Origin: CAZNSX01 sp964575845
GTDB taxonomy: Bacteria > UBA8248 > CAZNSX01
Assembly (NCBI GenBank): GCA_964575845.1
Contig: CAZNSX010000002.1
Coordinates: 248,001-312,000, forward strand
Direction of reading: 5' to 3'
DNA: 64,000 bases
The notes beneath the pieces were generated by a model. It did no database searches. It had not been told where the DNA came from and worked only from the letters and a program-made list of their open reading frames with translations. Below, in pieces: positions 1 to 8,421 of this stretch. A program made the position numbers and the translations under genes. How positions within the stretch are numbered: the first letter of the stretch is position 1; each line of letters starts with the position of its first letter.

Positions 1-253
1 GCCCCTTTTTCCTTCTCTGAGCTTGCCTGAAGCTGAGCATCTAGGTTCTCAACTGCCCGCCTCTTATTTTCGGGGGCCAGGTGGGAATGCCAAGGGGTCA
101 TCTCAAGGGTCTTATGGCCCAGAAGTTCCTTTCCACTCTTGCCTATACGCCTTCCCCATTAGGGCGTCCCTTCGGCTTCGGCCCCCGCCTCCACTCCCCC
201 GACGCTTGCGACCACATAAGGGGGCTTCCCTTTCCTTCCTCCACCCTCAATTA

Positions 254-868
254 TTAGTCAGGCAACAAGGATTCGCGTGGGAGTCGGGTTGTCTTGAAAA
301 ATAGACTTCTTCGCGGTGCTACGCTCAGCGTGATCTTGAAACTCCTCTTGCCCATGCCGTTCGCCGGAACAGTTATGGTTTCGATGTCTTGGTCGAGTTT
401 GATTTCTTCGTTGTCAGATATTTTTAACGTTGCGTGGATGTGAAATGGTCGGTCGCATGCATTATTGAAGCTGACTTTCCACGTAAGCTCTGCGGAAGAC
501 GAGCTGGGGACCATCGCTCTGGAAGAAGTATTAATGGAAAGGCAGTCCTCCGGTGTTTGCTTTGTCCCGGAGGCCGCTTGGGTCAAACTGGGTTTCCCGT
601 CATTGTCTGAGAGGGCATTTATCCGTCGTTCAACCTGGGCCTCATTCGCCCTTACTATTTCGAGTCGATCGGCGTCAAGGGGCTTAATCAACCCGCACGC
701 ATGTGAATCGTTCTGCTGTCCAGCCTCTTCGATCTGATTTCGTATTTTCACGAGGTCCTTTTTCAGACACGCGATTTTCTGGTGTTCTTTGAGAGTCGGC
801 TCGGAGGCAGAAATTGGCGAAGTCATACAGAAAACAAAGAAAGGGATCAGGAAGGCAATGCGTTTCAT
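254..868 (-). CDS. Secreted protein of unknown function
   Basis: A 204-residue protein that I do not recognise. It opens with a Sec-type signal peptide: MKR, a hydrophobic run, then a cleavage-like S-I-S-A-S near residue 20. The middle is polar and predicted helical, with a single CxxxxxxC-like pair. The C-terminal third (about 110-185) looks like a beta-rich domain with charged D/E-rich strands. The ATG at 868 is chosen over an in-frame upstream ATG because an AGGAGG-type ribosome site sits 6-7 bases before it. Function unknown, probably periplasmic. Confidence 0.6.
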   Translation of the reverse strand: MKRIAFLIPFFVFCMTSPISASEPTLKEHQKIACLKKDLVKIRNQIEEAGQQNDSHACGLIKPLDADRLEIVRANEAQVERRINALSDNDGKPSLTQAASGTKQTPEDCLSINTSSRAMVPSSSSAELTWKVSFNNACDRPFHIHATLKISDNEEIKLDQDIETITVPANGMGKRSFKITLSVAPRRSLFFKTTRLPRESLLPD

Positions 869-1391
869 CGCAAACTCCTCCTTCAAGCCGGGCTGGTTAT
901 AGGGTAGGGTTGAGATGCCTATACTATCATAGTCCGGCCAGGAATTCGCAACTTAGCTGGCAATAGGGGAAAAGAGCCGAGGCGTAGGGGGACAGGAAGG
1001 TTATCCGGCTCCCTTTGAGTCTCCTCTTCAGTTGGCGGCTCCCCCCTCAACCCTTGCAGCCTATCTGGGGGAGCAGGGTTTTGCCTCTAGGGCCAGCCCC
1101 TCCCCGCCGTTGGACCCTCCCCATCGTTGACGGCCATAGAATGAGGCCCCTTCCTGCTACGCCCGGCCATAGGAGGAGGGTATTTGGCCTCGGGCCATCC
1201 AAGATTCTAGGAGCCAGACCTTTTTCTTCTTCCTGGCGTCAGTCCTCTCAGCCACCTTCTCAAAGGCATCAGCCTCAATGAGGAGAGAAGGTTGACGGCT
1301 AACCGATAGGACTCGCTGGGGGCTCCTTCTCTCAGAAAGCAATGCTCGCTGCTCCTTTCGCTGGCCCATAGACTAAACTTGGCATTTTCCG
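869..1391. other. Stretch without a recognisable gene
   Basis: About 520 bases between the secreted protein and the ArsC-like selenoprotein gene. Short open frames exist on both strands (for example 1157-1369 minus), but none has a convincing ribosome site, recognisable domain or neighbour logic. I see no RNA gene or repeat. Confidence 0.4.
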
Positions 1392-1739
1392 CTATTTGAA
1401 TGCCTTAACGTAAGTCCCCTCGTCGAAGCCAACTATGAGCGTTCGGCCCTTTCGGAGCGTCGGAGCCCTTAGGTTACCGGTCGGCCCCAACAGCAGCCCC
1501 ATAAGGGTCGCCTTGTCCGGTTTGGTTTTGCGCAGGTCCATATAAACTACCCGCTTCCCCTTGCTCGCGTAGATCTCATCGACATCATTGACAAGGGCCA
1601 GTGCATCCTTTTCCTTCAGAGTGGTCTTCTTAGCGTCCACCTGAGTTTTAATTTCGATCTTTTGCTTCGCAAGGAACTCTTGCGTCTTGGCGCAGGTCTT
1701 TCAACCAGGGCGGTAATAGCTCCAATCGATTCGTGCCAT
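1392..1739 (-). CDS. ArsC-family selenoprotein with in-frame UGA
   Basis: This 115-residue thioredoxin-fold protein of the ArsC/Spx-like family has its redox-active residue encoded by UGA (codon 13, bases 1701-1703). The N-terminus reads M-A-R-I-D-W-S-Y-Y-R-P-G-U-K-T-C, giving a UxxC motif where relatives carry CxxC or UxxC. The C-terminal part has the family signature G-N-L-R-A-P-T-L-R-K-G. The ATG at 1739 has an AGAGGAGG ribosome site 7 bases upstream, and the frame from it runs through the UGA into the conserved body. A perfect 6-bp hairpin with a 5-base loop (1668-1684) begins 16 bases after the UGA, where a bacterial SECIS is expected. A standard gene caller would start at 1640 and lose the active site. 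Exact substrate unknown; a thiol redox role is inferred. Confidence 0.85.
1668..1703 (-). promoter_or_regulatory. Candidate SECIS for the ArsC-like selenoprotein
   Basis: The UGA (1701-1703) is followed after 16 bases by CGCAAG-AGTTC-CTTGCG, a perfect 6-bp stem with a 5-base loop inside the coding sequence. Position and size match bacterial SECIS elements, which bind SelB. Loop bases have not been checked against a covariance model. Confidence 0.55.
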
Positions 1740-1837
1740 TGTTGTGCCTCCTCTGAAATTACATCGATTTAGGTTTGCTGGCGTTAATCGTCAAAACGTC
1801 CTATCAGTGCAAGATCCGGCTCCGGGTTCTCGGGACA

Positions 1838-3229
1838 TTAACGTGCTTCTTCCCCCCCCCGGCCTTCTATTCGTTTGATATAAGCATCGCTGTCAAACTT
1901 CCTTGAAGTGCTCGCATAGGACATGTATCGCACCTTCCCGTAAACAGGTCTCTCCGGTCCCCAGGCACGGTCATGCTTTCCGCAGACCGCCCATGCCACG
2001 CCCGCATAGCCATTGGGGTCACGCCCGTCGAGTTCGTATCGGTCGTTGAGGCGGACAGCAATATCATAGGCCTCCTCTGCCGAACGACTCCACTCCAGAA
2101 TCTTCTTGGCCCAGTACATCCGCATGTAGCCGTGCATCCAACCCGTCAGCACCATCTGCTTCTGTGCGGCGTTCCACAGCGGATCATGTGTTTCAGCACT
2201 CTCAAATGCTCTCTCTCTATACGAGTAGGGGCGGGGATCATCAACATGGAGCCGCAGGGTGCGCAGCGCCCACTCTTCGCCACTCTCGATGCGGTCGTAG
2301 TTGGGGTTGAAGCGAACGAAGTTAACAGCCAGCTCCCGTCGGATGATGAGTTCTTCCAGAAAGGCTTTCTTATCTTCGGGCGGCGCATCAGCCTTTTTGA
2401 CCGCAAGCGCAACCGTGTGGGGCCCTATGTGTCCGAAGTGGAGGTAGGGAGAAAGTTGGCTGGTGCCATCCAGCTCCGGGCGGTTGCGGCGCTCGGCGTA
2501 GCCCGTAAGACGGTACCGGATAAATTCTCTCAGGAGTCGCATGGCCTCTCTTGCGCCTCCGACGCGCTCGACGGGCTGGACCGAGCGGTCAATTCCGAAC
2601 CCCTCAAGAAGATTCATGTCCGGATCAAGAGACCGCAATCCCCGCGGTGGTTTCCAAGGAACTCGAACAGATGTGTCGCCAACCGCAACCAGGAAGCCAT
2701 CCAGTTGAGCATGGATGCGGGGCCGAATGGTTCTCGCGGAGTACTGTTCTTTCTCCACCAATTTGGAAGGAACTATCACATCGGCATCGACGGTCAAGAA
2801 AGGGACGCGAAGCTGCTCACTCAGATTCTGTCTCCACTTTTCCGGCACACGCAAAGGGTTTTCATCCCCGATCACTAGACAGGGGTTGACCTGCTCAGCA
2901 AACTTGTGGGGACTATGGTCGGCGTATCGGCGGACCACAAAGCCAATCTTGCGCTTTTGAAGTCGGTCGGCCACGTCCCGCAGGCCCTGAATGAGGAAAT
3001 GGTAATGGCGCAGGTTCGCGTTTGGGTAGTCGGGCACTAGCCCGAAGAAAACAACAACGGGCTTGCTGAGAATGTTAGCTGCTTTCACTGCGGTCTCGAG
3101 TGCAGGATTATCGATGGCTCTTTGCGCGCGCTGCATCCAGTAGACCACGAAGCGTCCCTCAGTGTTCGGAGCGCCTCTTCGACGCACCGTCACTCGTGGG
3201 TCTGAAGCCAGAGCTTCCAGGAGTTCCAC
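1838..3229 (-). CDS. phr: Class II CPD deoxyribodipyrimidine photolyase
   Basis: A 463-residue light-dependent DNA repair flavoprotein that reverses cyclobutane pyrimidine dimers using FAD. The N-terminal photolyase alpha/beta domain carries V-V-Y-W-M-Q-R-A-Q-R, the class II hallmark. The C-terminal helical FAD domain carries W-N-A-A-Q-K-Q-M and N-D-R-Y-E-L-D-G-R-D-P-N-G-Y, also typical of class II. Length is normal. The start is a GTG with a GGGAGG ribosome site about 8 bases upstream. It lies 80 bases downstream of an SDR-SRPBCC fusion and close to a DUF523-YbgA gene. YbgA-photolyase linkage is known from other bacteria, so this is probably one light/UV-related unit read on the minus strand. 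Confidence 0.92.
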   Translation of the reverse strand: MELLEALASDPRVTVRRRGAPNTEGRFVVYWMQRAQRAIDNPALETAVKAANILSKPVVVFFGLVPDYPNANLRHYHFLIQGLRDVADRLQKRKIGFVVRRYADHSPHKFAEQVNPCLVIGDENPLRVPEKWRQNLSEQLRVPFLTVDADVIVPSKLVEKEQYSARTIRPRIHAQLDGFLVAVGDTSVRVPWKPPRGLRSLDPDMNLLEGFGIDRSVQPVERVGGAREAMRLLREFIRYRLTGYAERRNRPELDGTSQLSPYLHFGHIGPHTVALAVKKADAPPEDKKAFLEELIIRRELAVNFVRFNPNYDRIESGEEWALRTLRLHVDDPRPYSYRERAFESAETHDPLWNAAQKQMVLTGWMHGYMRMYWAKKILEWSRSAEEAYDIAVRLNDRYELDGRDPNGYAGVAWAVCGKHDRAWGPERPVYGKVRYMSYASTSRKFDSDAYIKRIEGRGGEEAR

Positions 3230-3309
3230 GACCGGTCCTCCCGTGGAATTATTCCTGGTCCCCGTCCGAACCTCCGCCTTAGCCGTGAGTCAGGCCTGTA
3301 GAAATAGCT

Positions 3310-5313
3310 CTATTCGAGGGTTCCAAATTTCCTCGCAAGCGACTCCTTACGGTGGCCGAATATCTCCTCCAGTCGCCTTCGCACTATCAGGGCATTCGCT
3401 AGCCTGGAGAGGGGGCCGAACGGGAGCGCGTAATGGACGATGTCCTTTATCTCAATACCGCCGTCGACCTCGCGGAAGTGATGCTGGTGATGCCAGAAGC
3501 GGTAGGGACCGAACCGTTGCTCATCCACGAAGAGATGGGGCTTTACGACATGCGTGATTTCAGTTACCCAGGTGAACGGAATTTTCAAGAAAGGCCTCAC
3601 CCGGTAAGTGACTATCATTCCTGGATGCATTTTTTCAGGGATTTCGCAAGTCACTTGAAGGCTGAGAAGGGGCGGCGTGATCTCGCAAAGGTTCTTGGGG
3701 TTCGAGAAAAAATCCCATGCCTGCTCGATGGATATGGGGAGGCGCTGTGTGGCATGAAATCTAAAGAAGTTTCCCCCAGGAAGCCCGTTCCTCGATGTGT
3801 CCGGCCTGGCGATAATTTTTCCCCTCACTTCACCTGCAATAACATTCAACATGCTGCTGGAAACGTACCGGCGGAGGGGATAGAGAGCATACCAATGAAG
3901 GAGTCCAATCAGGCCCCGGGGGAAAAATAGATAGGTCTTCTCTAGCTCCACCGAGCTGCCATCGAGCTCCCGGATGCGAAAATCCAACACGGCGTTGCCC
4001 GGTATTCTCCGTTCTTCTTTTAGAAGCAGACGCCGCTTCGGCTCTACGAGTTTGACCCTCCAGCGACCCCTCATGTCACCCAGCCGGGTGACGGCCTCGT
4101 TGCTTCCGGCTCGGCCCATTCCTACGGGAACAATAGGATTTTGGATAAATCCTTCTATATTCCAGAGTTGAGATGAGTAATGCCATCCTGTCTTTTTCCA
4201 AAGCTGGGTAAGGTGTTGCCAAAGTTCGTGAGGTGCGGTTTCTACAACGATGCGCCTCCGATCCTCAAAGACAGTACCACCCGCCCACATAGGGTCTCCC
4301 GGGTGCATCCACTCCGGGGGCCTCTGTCCAGAGCTATCCAGCGATATCACGGTGCCAAGGTGTTGTTCTAACCCTAGTGCTTTCCGAATGGCGGAACGGA
4401 TATCGAGCGGCTCGACCTGAACATGCCTCTTGATGCTATCCTCCTTGCACACGACCTGGTTTCTCAGGCCTTCGGTAAGAGGACGGGCAATGGAGGCAGG
4501 AACCGGCGTAACCAGATGGATCCAATAAGAACTTAACCTCGGTGTAAGGACCGGCACGGGCAAGGCAAGCCTCTTCAGGAGCCGGGCCTCTTCGGCGTAA
4601 ATGTCCATCAATTGTCTGTAGGACAGAATTTCGGGGCCGCCGATATCGAATGACTTGCCGGTCGTTTCCGGGTTTTCAAGGCAGCCCAGAAGATAGGCCA
4701 ATACATCCCGAATCGAAATGGGTTGGCTTTCGGTATGCACCCATCGTGGTGTGATCATGACCGGCAGGCGCTCCACCAGATACCGGAGTATCTCGAAAGA
4801 AGCGCTACTAGAGCCGATTATCATCGCGGCCTTCAGAATAGTCGCTGGGACATTTCCAGCTCGAAGAATTTCACCCACTTCCGCCCGAGAGCGCAGGTGT
4901 TTGCTTAGATGCGATTGGTCTTCCCCTAGGGCGCCCAGGTAAATGAGACGCTTCAGACCCGCCTTCGCCGCCGCCCATGCCATTGTCTCGGCGGCCTGAC
5001 GGTCGGCCCGTTCAAAGTCTTTCCGATAGGATTGCATCGAGTGGACAAGATAAAAGGCGCTCTCACACCCTAAGCACGCCTTTAGGAGAGCCTCACGGTT
5101 TAGCACATCCAAAACTGCCGGTTCCAGGGAGGGATGCCCGGACCAGGAATGGACGCTCAATTTCTCCAATTTCCGACCCGCTGCCCGGACCCGATATCCC
5201 TGATTGAGAAGGAGGGGTATGAGGCGCGAGCCCACGTATCCGGTAGCGCCAGTTACGAGAACTCTTCGATTATTCAAGCCCTTTCGCTCCCCGACCAAAA
5301 AGCCCGAAATCAT
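3310..5313 (-). CDS. SDR (NAD-binding) - DUF2867 - SRPBCC fusion protein
   Basis: A 667-residue three-part protein. Residues about 15-300 form an atypical short-chain dehydrogenase domain with the nucleotide motif G-A-T-G-Y-V-G, like YbjT/NmrA sugar-nucleotide-epimerase relatives. Residues about 330-500 resemble DUF2867. Residues about 515-660 form an SRPBCC/START-type ligand-binding domain (T-Q-R-L-P-I-S-I-E-Q-A-W). Substrate unknown. The ATG at 5313 lacks a clear ribosome site; a TTG at 5277 just before the nucleotide-binding motif has GGAG upstream and may be the true start. It sits between the photolyase and the DUF523-YbgA gene, so a role with them in light or oxidative stress is inferred only from position. 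Confidence 0.8.
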   Translation of the reverse strand: MISGFLVGERKGLNNRRVLVTGATGYVGSRLIPLLLNQGYRVRAAGRKLEKLSVHSWSGHPSLEPAVLDVLNREALLKACLGCESAFYLVHSMQSYRKDFERADRQAAETMAWAAAKAGLKRLIYLGALGEDQSHLSKHLRSRAEVGEILRAGNVPATILKAAMIIGSSSASFEILRYLVERLPVMITPRWVHTESQPISIRDVLAYLLGCLENPETTGKSFDIGGPEILSYRQLMDIYAEEARLLKRLALPVPVLTPRLSSYWIHLVTPVPASIARPLTEGLRNQVVCKEDSIKRHVQVEPLDIRSAIRKALGLEQHLGTVISLDSSGQRPPEWMHPGDPMWAGGTVFEDRRRIVVETAPHELWQHLTQLWKKTGWHYSSQLWNIEGFIQNPIVPVGMGRAGSNEAVTRLGDMRGRWRVKLVEPKRRLLLKEERRIPGNAVLDFRIRELDGSSVELEKTYLFFPRGLIGLLHWYALYPLRRYVSSSMLNVIAGEVRGKIIARPDTSRNGLPGGNFFRFHATQRLPISIEQAWDFFSNPKNLCEITPPLLSLQVTCEIPEKMHPGMIVTYRVRPFLKIPFTWVTEITHVVKPHLFVDEQRFGPYRFWHHQHHFREVDGGIEIKDIVHYALPFGPLSRLANALIVRRRLEEIFGHRKESLARKFGTLE

Positions 5314-5388
5314 GAGGAGCCGGGCGCCTTGACGTGAACAAAAATCCCGTAATTTGCACTTGTATAATTTTTGTTCTCACCGGCCTAA

Positions 5389-6339
5389 CTAGACATGGTT
5401 TCTTAATTGAAGTTCCAGCGGATGCGGATTCAGGTAGCACTGTTTCTGGAGGTATTCTTTTTTGTATTTCCTCACATAGTGATTCAGAAGGGTTATAGGT
5501 ACGATTAGCGGTATATAACCTCGGCGAAAGTCTTCTATGACCTCCAGTAATTCAGCTTTCTCATCCTGAGATAAATCCCTCTTGAAAAAGCCCATAATAT
5601 GAAAGAGTACGTTCACGTGTTTCTTTATGGTAGCCTTTAGCCGCAGCGCATCCATCAAAAGAGTCTGATATTTTTCGTATACTTCCCCTGGAGGTAGTTC
5701 CTTTGCGTGGGCCACCAGCTTCCCCATTGCCGCGGCATACTTTGGGCTATGGGAAAATATTAAGAGCTTCTGCTCGGTATGAAATCTTATGAGGGTGGCG
5801 AGTTGCCTTCCCTGTTCTATAACTTCCCGCCAACGTTTGAGGGCAAATATCCGCTCTATGAAGTTCTCGCGGATTTTCATATCATGCAGACGCCCTTCCT
5901 CTTCCACCGGGAGCAGCGGGAAGCGTTCCATAAATATCCTGGCGAAGACGCCGACGCCTCTCTTGACTGGCACGACATTATTGTCGTAGACTCTGACCCT
6001 TTCCATGCCGCTGCTCGGCGATCCGCTCTTGAAAATGAAACCGCATAGCCCCTGCTTATCCAGCTCAACAACACGCCTGCGTGCCCATTTGACCATTCGT
6101 TCCGTACAATCCTTCTTTGTGCGGGCTGTGAGCAGACGGGGAGAACTGGGATTGCCGACCAGGCGAAAAGGTTCACGGGGAACTCCGAAACCACATTCCA
6201 CCTCGGGACACACAGGCACATATTCGACATATTTCCCCAGGATATCGGTCAAGAAGCGGTCCATCTGGTGACCGCCATCGAAACGGACACGCTCGCCCAA
6301 CAAGCAGCTGCTTATTCCCAATCTGATTTTTGTGGCCAA
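5389..6339 (-). CDS. DUF523 (TudS-like) - DUF1722 (YbgA) protein
   Basis: A 316-residue two-domain protein. The N-terminal DUF523 domain (about 5-150) is related to the thiouracil desulfurase TudS. It carries S-S-C-L-L-G (C12), C-P-E-V-E-C-G (C44, C49) and G-L-C-G (C99), cysteines that could hold an iron-sulfur cluster. The S-P-S-C-G cysteine of the stand-alone family is serine here, as I recall for the fused subfamily. The C-terminal DUF1722/YbgA domain (about 185-305) is helical. This fusion is widespread and often sits near photolyase genes, as here. Biochemical role of the fusion is not established. Confidence 0.85.
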   Translation of the reverse strand: MATKIRLGISSCLLGERVRFDGGHQMDRFLTDILGKYVEYVPVCPEVECGFGVPREPFRLVGNPSSPRLLTARTKKDCTERMVKWARRRVVELDKQGLCGFIFKSGSPSSGMERVRVYDNNVVPVKRGVGVFARIFMERFPLLPVEEEGRLHDMKIRENFIERIFALKRWREVIEQGRQLATLIRFHTEQKLLIFSHSPKYAAAMGKLVAHAKELPPGEVYEKYQTLLMDALRLKATIKKHVNVLFHIMGFFKRDLSQDEKAELLEVIEDFRRGYIPLIVPITLLNHYVRKYKKEYLQKQCYLNPHPLELQLRNHV

Positions 6340-6923
6340 AGCTATACTCCTAAAAACTTGGAAAGCGCCGTGGAAATTGCTATGGATTCATGGAGAGGCG
6401 CGAGAAATTCAGGCTCTACAAGTCCGCCTCTTCATCAACTCATCCTGCCGCATAGGCTTTGAATCGGTCAAAGAAAATGGACTGGTGGTGGGTACACTTC
6501 TACCTTCTCGGACCTTCTTTCATATAAACATCCGGGTCAATCTTGTCCTTCCTCTCAGAATGTATTGATATCTTGCACTCCTCCATAGACTGAGCTGAAA
6601 ATAGTATAGAATGATATTACGATAAAATAGCTTTATTTTTTCCAGGTTATTCCAAAGCCCTGACATCGCCGGCAGCAAACCACACACTCGCTCGGCTCTT
6701 CGTTGGCGATGCCGCTAGACCCATGCAGTGCAGGCCTATGGTGATGGTGGTGTAGGAGCGCCGATGCTTGGACGGGATAAACTGATAGATAGGCTGCCTG
6801 CCCGCATTTTATTCTGGTTCTTATTGAAAAATCTCCAAAAAACCTCCACACTCTGCACACAGAAAGACATATAGGCCCATATTGACATATAGTGGGAGCT
6901 CTGCTAATGTTTTGATAGCTGGG
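6340..6923. other. Intergenic stretch without a recognised gene
   Basis: About 580 AT-richer bases between the DUF523-YbgA gene start and the tRNA-Arg-like element. Short open frames on both strands have no ribosome sites or family resemblance. The promoter for the minus-strand genes to the left is probably in the first 100 bases, but I cannot place it. Confidence 0.4.
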
Positions 6924-7025
6924 GTGCTTAGCCTGATAGAGGCCGTATTTCGAGGGGATTCGAAAAAGGCCCCAAGGAGGCTTCTAATCCTTGGGTTAGA
7001 GATTCGAATCCTCCCAGGCACGCCA
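6924..7025 (+). pseudogene. Degenerate tRNA-Arg(TCT)-like element
   Basis: The right half looks like the 3' half of a tRNA. There is a 7-base loop with anticodon TCT (6983-6985), a T-loop TTCGAAT, a 3' acceptor strand CAGGCAC, G73 and encoded CCA (7023-7025). The left end GTGCTT can pair with the acceptor strand, and a perfect 4-bp D-like hairpin follows. However the T-stem has two A-C mismatches, the anticodon stem has two extra G, and roughly 25 extra bases separate the D-arm from the anticodon arm. It lies 19 bases before tRNA-His, a position where tRNA-Arg is often found. Probably a decayed gene; a functional unusual tRNA is less likely. Confidence 0.5.
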
Positions 7026-7044
7026 GCCTCCCTGCGGGAAAATG

Positions 7045-7120
7045 GTGGGCGTAGCTCAGCTGGCAGAGCACTAGGTTGTGGCCCTAGTGGTCGAGGGTTC
7101 GAATCCCTTCGCTCACCCCA
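7045..7120 (+). tRNA. tRNA-His (GTG)
   Basis: Complete cloverleaf. The acceptor stem is GTGGGCG/CGCTCAC, the anticodon stem CTAGG/CCTAG holds anticodon GTG (7078-7080), the T-loop is TTCGAAT, and CCA is encoded. The discriminator is C and the preceding base 7044 is G, giving the G-1:C73 pair specific to tRNA-His. Confidence 0.97.
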
Positions 7121-7151
7121 GAATTTCTTGCGGGGCAATAGCCCCCAAGAG

Positions 7152-7192
7152 AAAAAGGCTCGGGAAGATAAACTCCCGAGCCTTTCTTTTTC
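7152..7192 (+). terminator. Intrinsic terminator after tRNA-His
   Basis: A perfect 9-bp stem, GGCTCGGGA with TCCCGAGCC, and an 8-base loop is flanked by an A-run on the left and TTTCTTTTT on the right, 30 bases after the tRNA 3' end. The A/T flanks could let it work on both strands. Confidence 0.9.
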
Positions 7193-7399
7193 TTGGCCCC
7201 TGTTCGCCATTGGCATTAAATTCAGTCCTCAGGGGGGAAGGGGTTATCTTGCAGTTGCCCTCTTGGGAGTGGCGGTCCCCGCGATAACAGCCGACTATTG
7301 AGGACCCCCCCGGCCCCAGGCGATCACCTGGCTTCGAGCTTGGGGATTTCCGCAGGGCAGACCTTTATTCGGCCCCTCCGCGACCTTTAGATTCTTGGG

Positions 7400-8266
7400 T
7401 CAGATCCCGAGGGGAGAGATTCCCCCTCGAGCAAAGCCCTCTTTCTCGGCGAGCATGTCGAGGTGTAATGTGGCGAGATCCTCGACCAAGGGCAACAAGA
7501 CCGCGCCCGCTTCTTTGCTGATCTTGGTCTTGAGGTAGCGCCTGCAGGCCTCGCAAAGGTAAGCCCTGTGAGAGGGGTATTCCTCTGCGTAGATGTACCT
7601 GAGCTTCTCGTGGTCGACGTTGTTGCAGTATGGACAATGTATTCTCTCCCCGCGCCATCTTAAGCCGCACAAAGAGCACGAGTAGAACTTTATCCCTTCC
7701 TCGCCGCTTATCTCAGCAATGCCGGGGGGCATACCACAAAGTGGACACGAGCTTCCGCGCCTCTCCCCGAGGGAGGTTTTTTTCTGAGCGTGTGCTGCCG
7801 CCATCTCAAAGAAAGGCCTCGCGGCGTTCACGAGGAGAAAGGTGAGGGCCCTCTCGTCCAGGGAGAGTTCCCGAGAGGCCTTCCGGAGAGGCTCATCAAA
7901 GTCGTTCGGGAGTCCCTCAAGAAGGGTGAGGAGCTTGAGCTTTCCCCTCGCCCTCGCAGCCTGGATGTCCGCGACCCTTTTCGACAGGGATTCGTTAACG
8001 TCCTTGGAGATCTCGATCAGGGAGTCGAAATGTTCCTCAAAGGCATCGAGATGGGAGAGAAGATCGCCGCCAGCGAAAAGTGGAAGCTCGCTCCCTTCGT
8101 CCTCAATATCCGCGAGATTTGCAGGGACAAAGGGGACCCTCTCCTTCAGCTCCTCTCCTCGGAGCAAGATCTTCTCATAAAAATTGAGTATCTCCTCGGC
8201 GGCCGGGTTCTCGCGGACGGCCTCAGAGATGCGCTTCGCTATCGTCTCGGCCTTAGAATCTCGCAT
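7400..8266 (-). CDS. fdhE: Formate dehydrogenase accessory protein FdhE
   Basis: A 288-residue cytoplasmic protein needed for maturation of Tat-exported formate dehydrogenases. The C-terminal half carries the expected rubredoxin-like cysteine pairs: C-P-L-C-G, C-S-L-C-G, C-P-Y-C-N and C-E-A-C. The N-terminal half is helical. It is the last gene of the formate dehydrogenase operon, 155 bases after the beta subunit, and a strong hairpin sits in that gap. Length and motif order are normal for FdhE. Confidence 0.92.
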   Translation of the reverse strand: MRDSKAETIAKRISEAVRENPAAEEILNFYEKILLRGEELKERVPFVPANLADIEDEGSELPLFAGGDLLSHLDAFEEHFDSLIEISKDVNESLSKRVADIQAARARGKLKLLTLLEGLPNDFDEPLRKASRELSLDERALTFLLVNAARPFFEMAAAHAQKKTSLGERRGSSCPLCGMPPGIAEISGEEGIKFYSCSLCGLRWRGERIHCPYCNNVDHEKLRYIYAEEYPSHRAYLCEACRRYLKTKISKEAGAVLLPLVEDLATLHLDMLAEKEGFARGGISPLGI

Positions 8267-8320
8267 TTGGCCTCCACTGCGGTTGAAGGGGAAGGGGCCT
8301 CTATGCCATTATAATATAAG

Positions 8321-8354
8321 CGGCGAGGGAAGAAAGTGGCTCCTCCCCTCGCCG
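8321..8354 (-). promoter_or_regulatory. Hairpin between fdh beta subunit and fdhE
   Basis: A perfect 9-bp stem (CGGCGAGGG with CCCTCGCCG) encloses 16 bases in the gap between the beta-subunit gene and fdhE. In the minus-strand transcript it is followed by an AT-rich run with only scattered T, so it is a poor terminator. It may be an mRNA processing or stability element that lowers fdhE expression relative to the structural genes. Confidence 0.45.
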
Positions 8355-8421
8355 CCGACCGCTTTTCTCGCGTGCTCCCGAACCCGAACCGCGTTCAGAA
8401 GCCCTTCGAGGCGCTCCCCAC

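Noticed and set aside
1..253. 93-residue plus-strand frame at the window start
   Set aside because: Proline/arginine-rich, no family likeness, runs into the convergent gene end.
1157..1369. 70-residue minus-strand frame
   Set aside because: No ribosome site, no recognisable family, and frames overlap on the other strand; treated as chance.
6633..6860. 75-residue frame with a run of five histidines
   Set aside because: No ribosome site; histidines come from a repetitive GTG/ATG-rich stretch.
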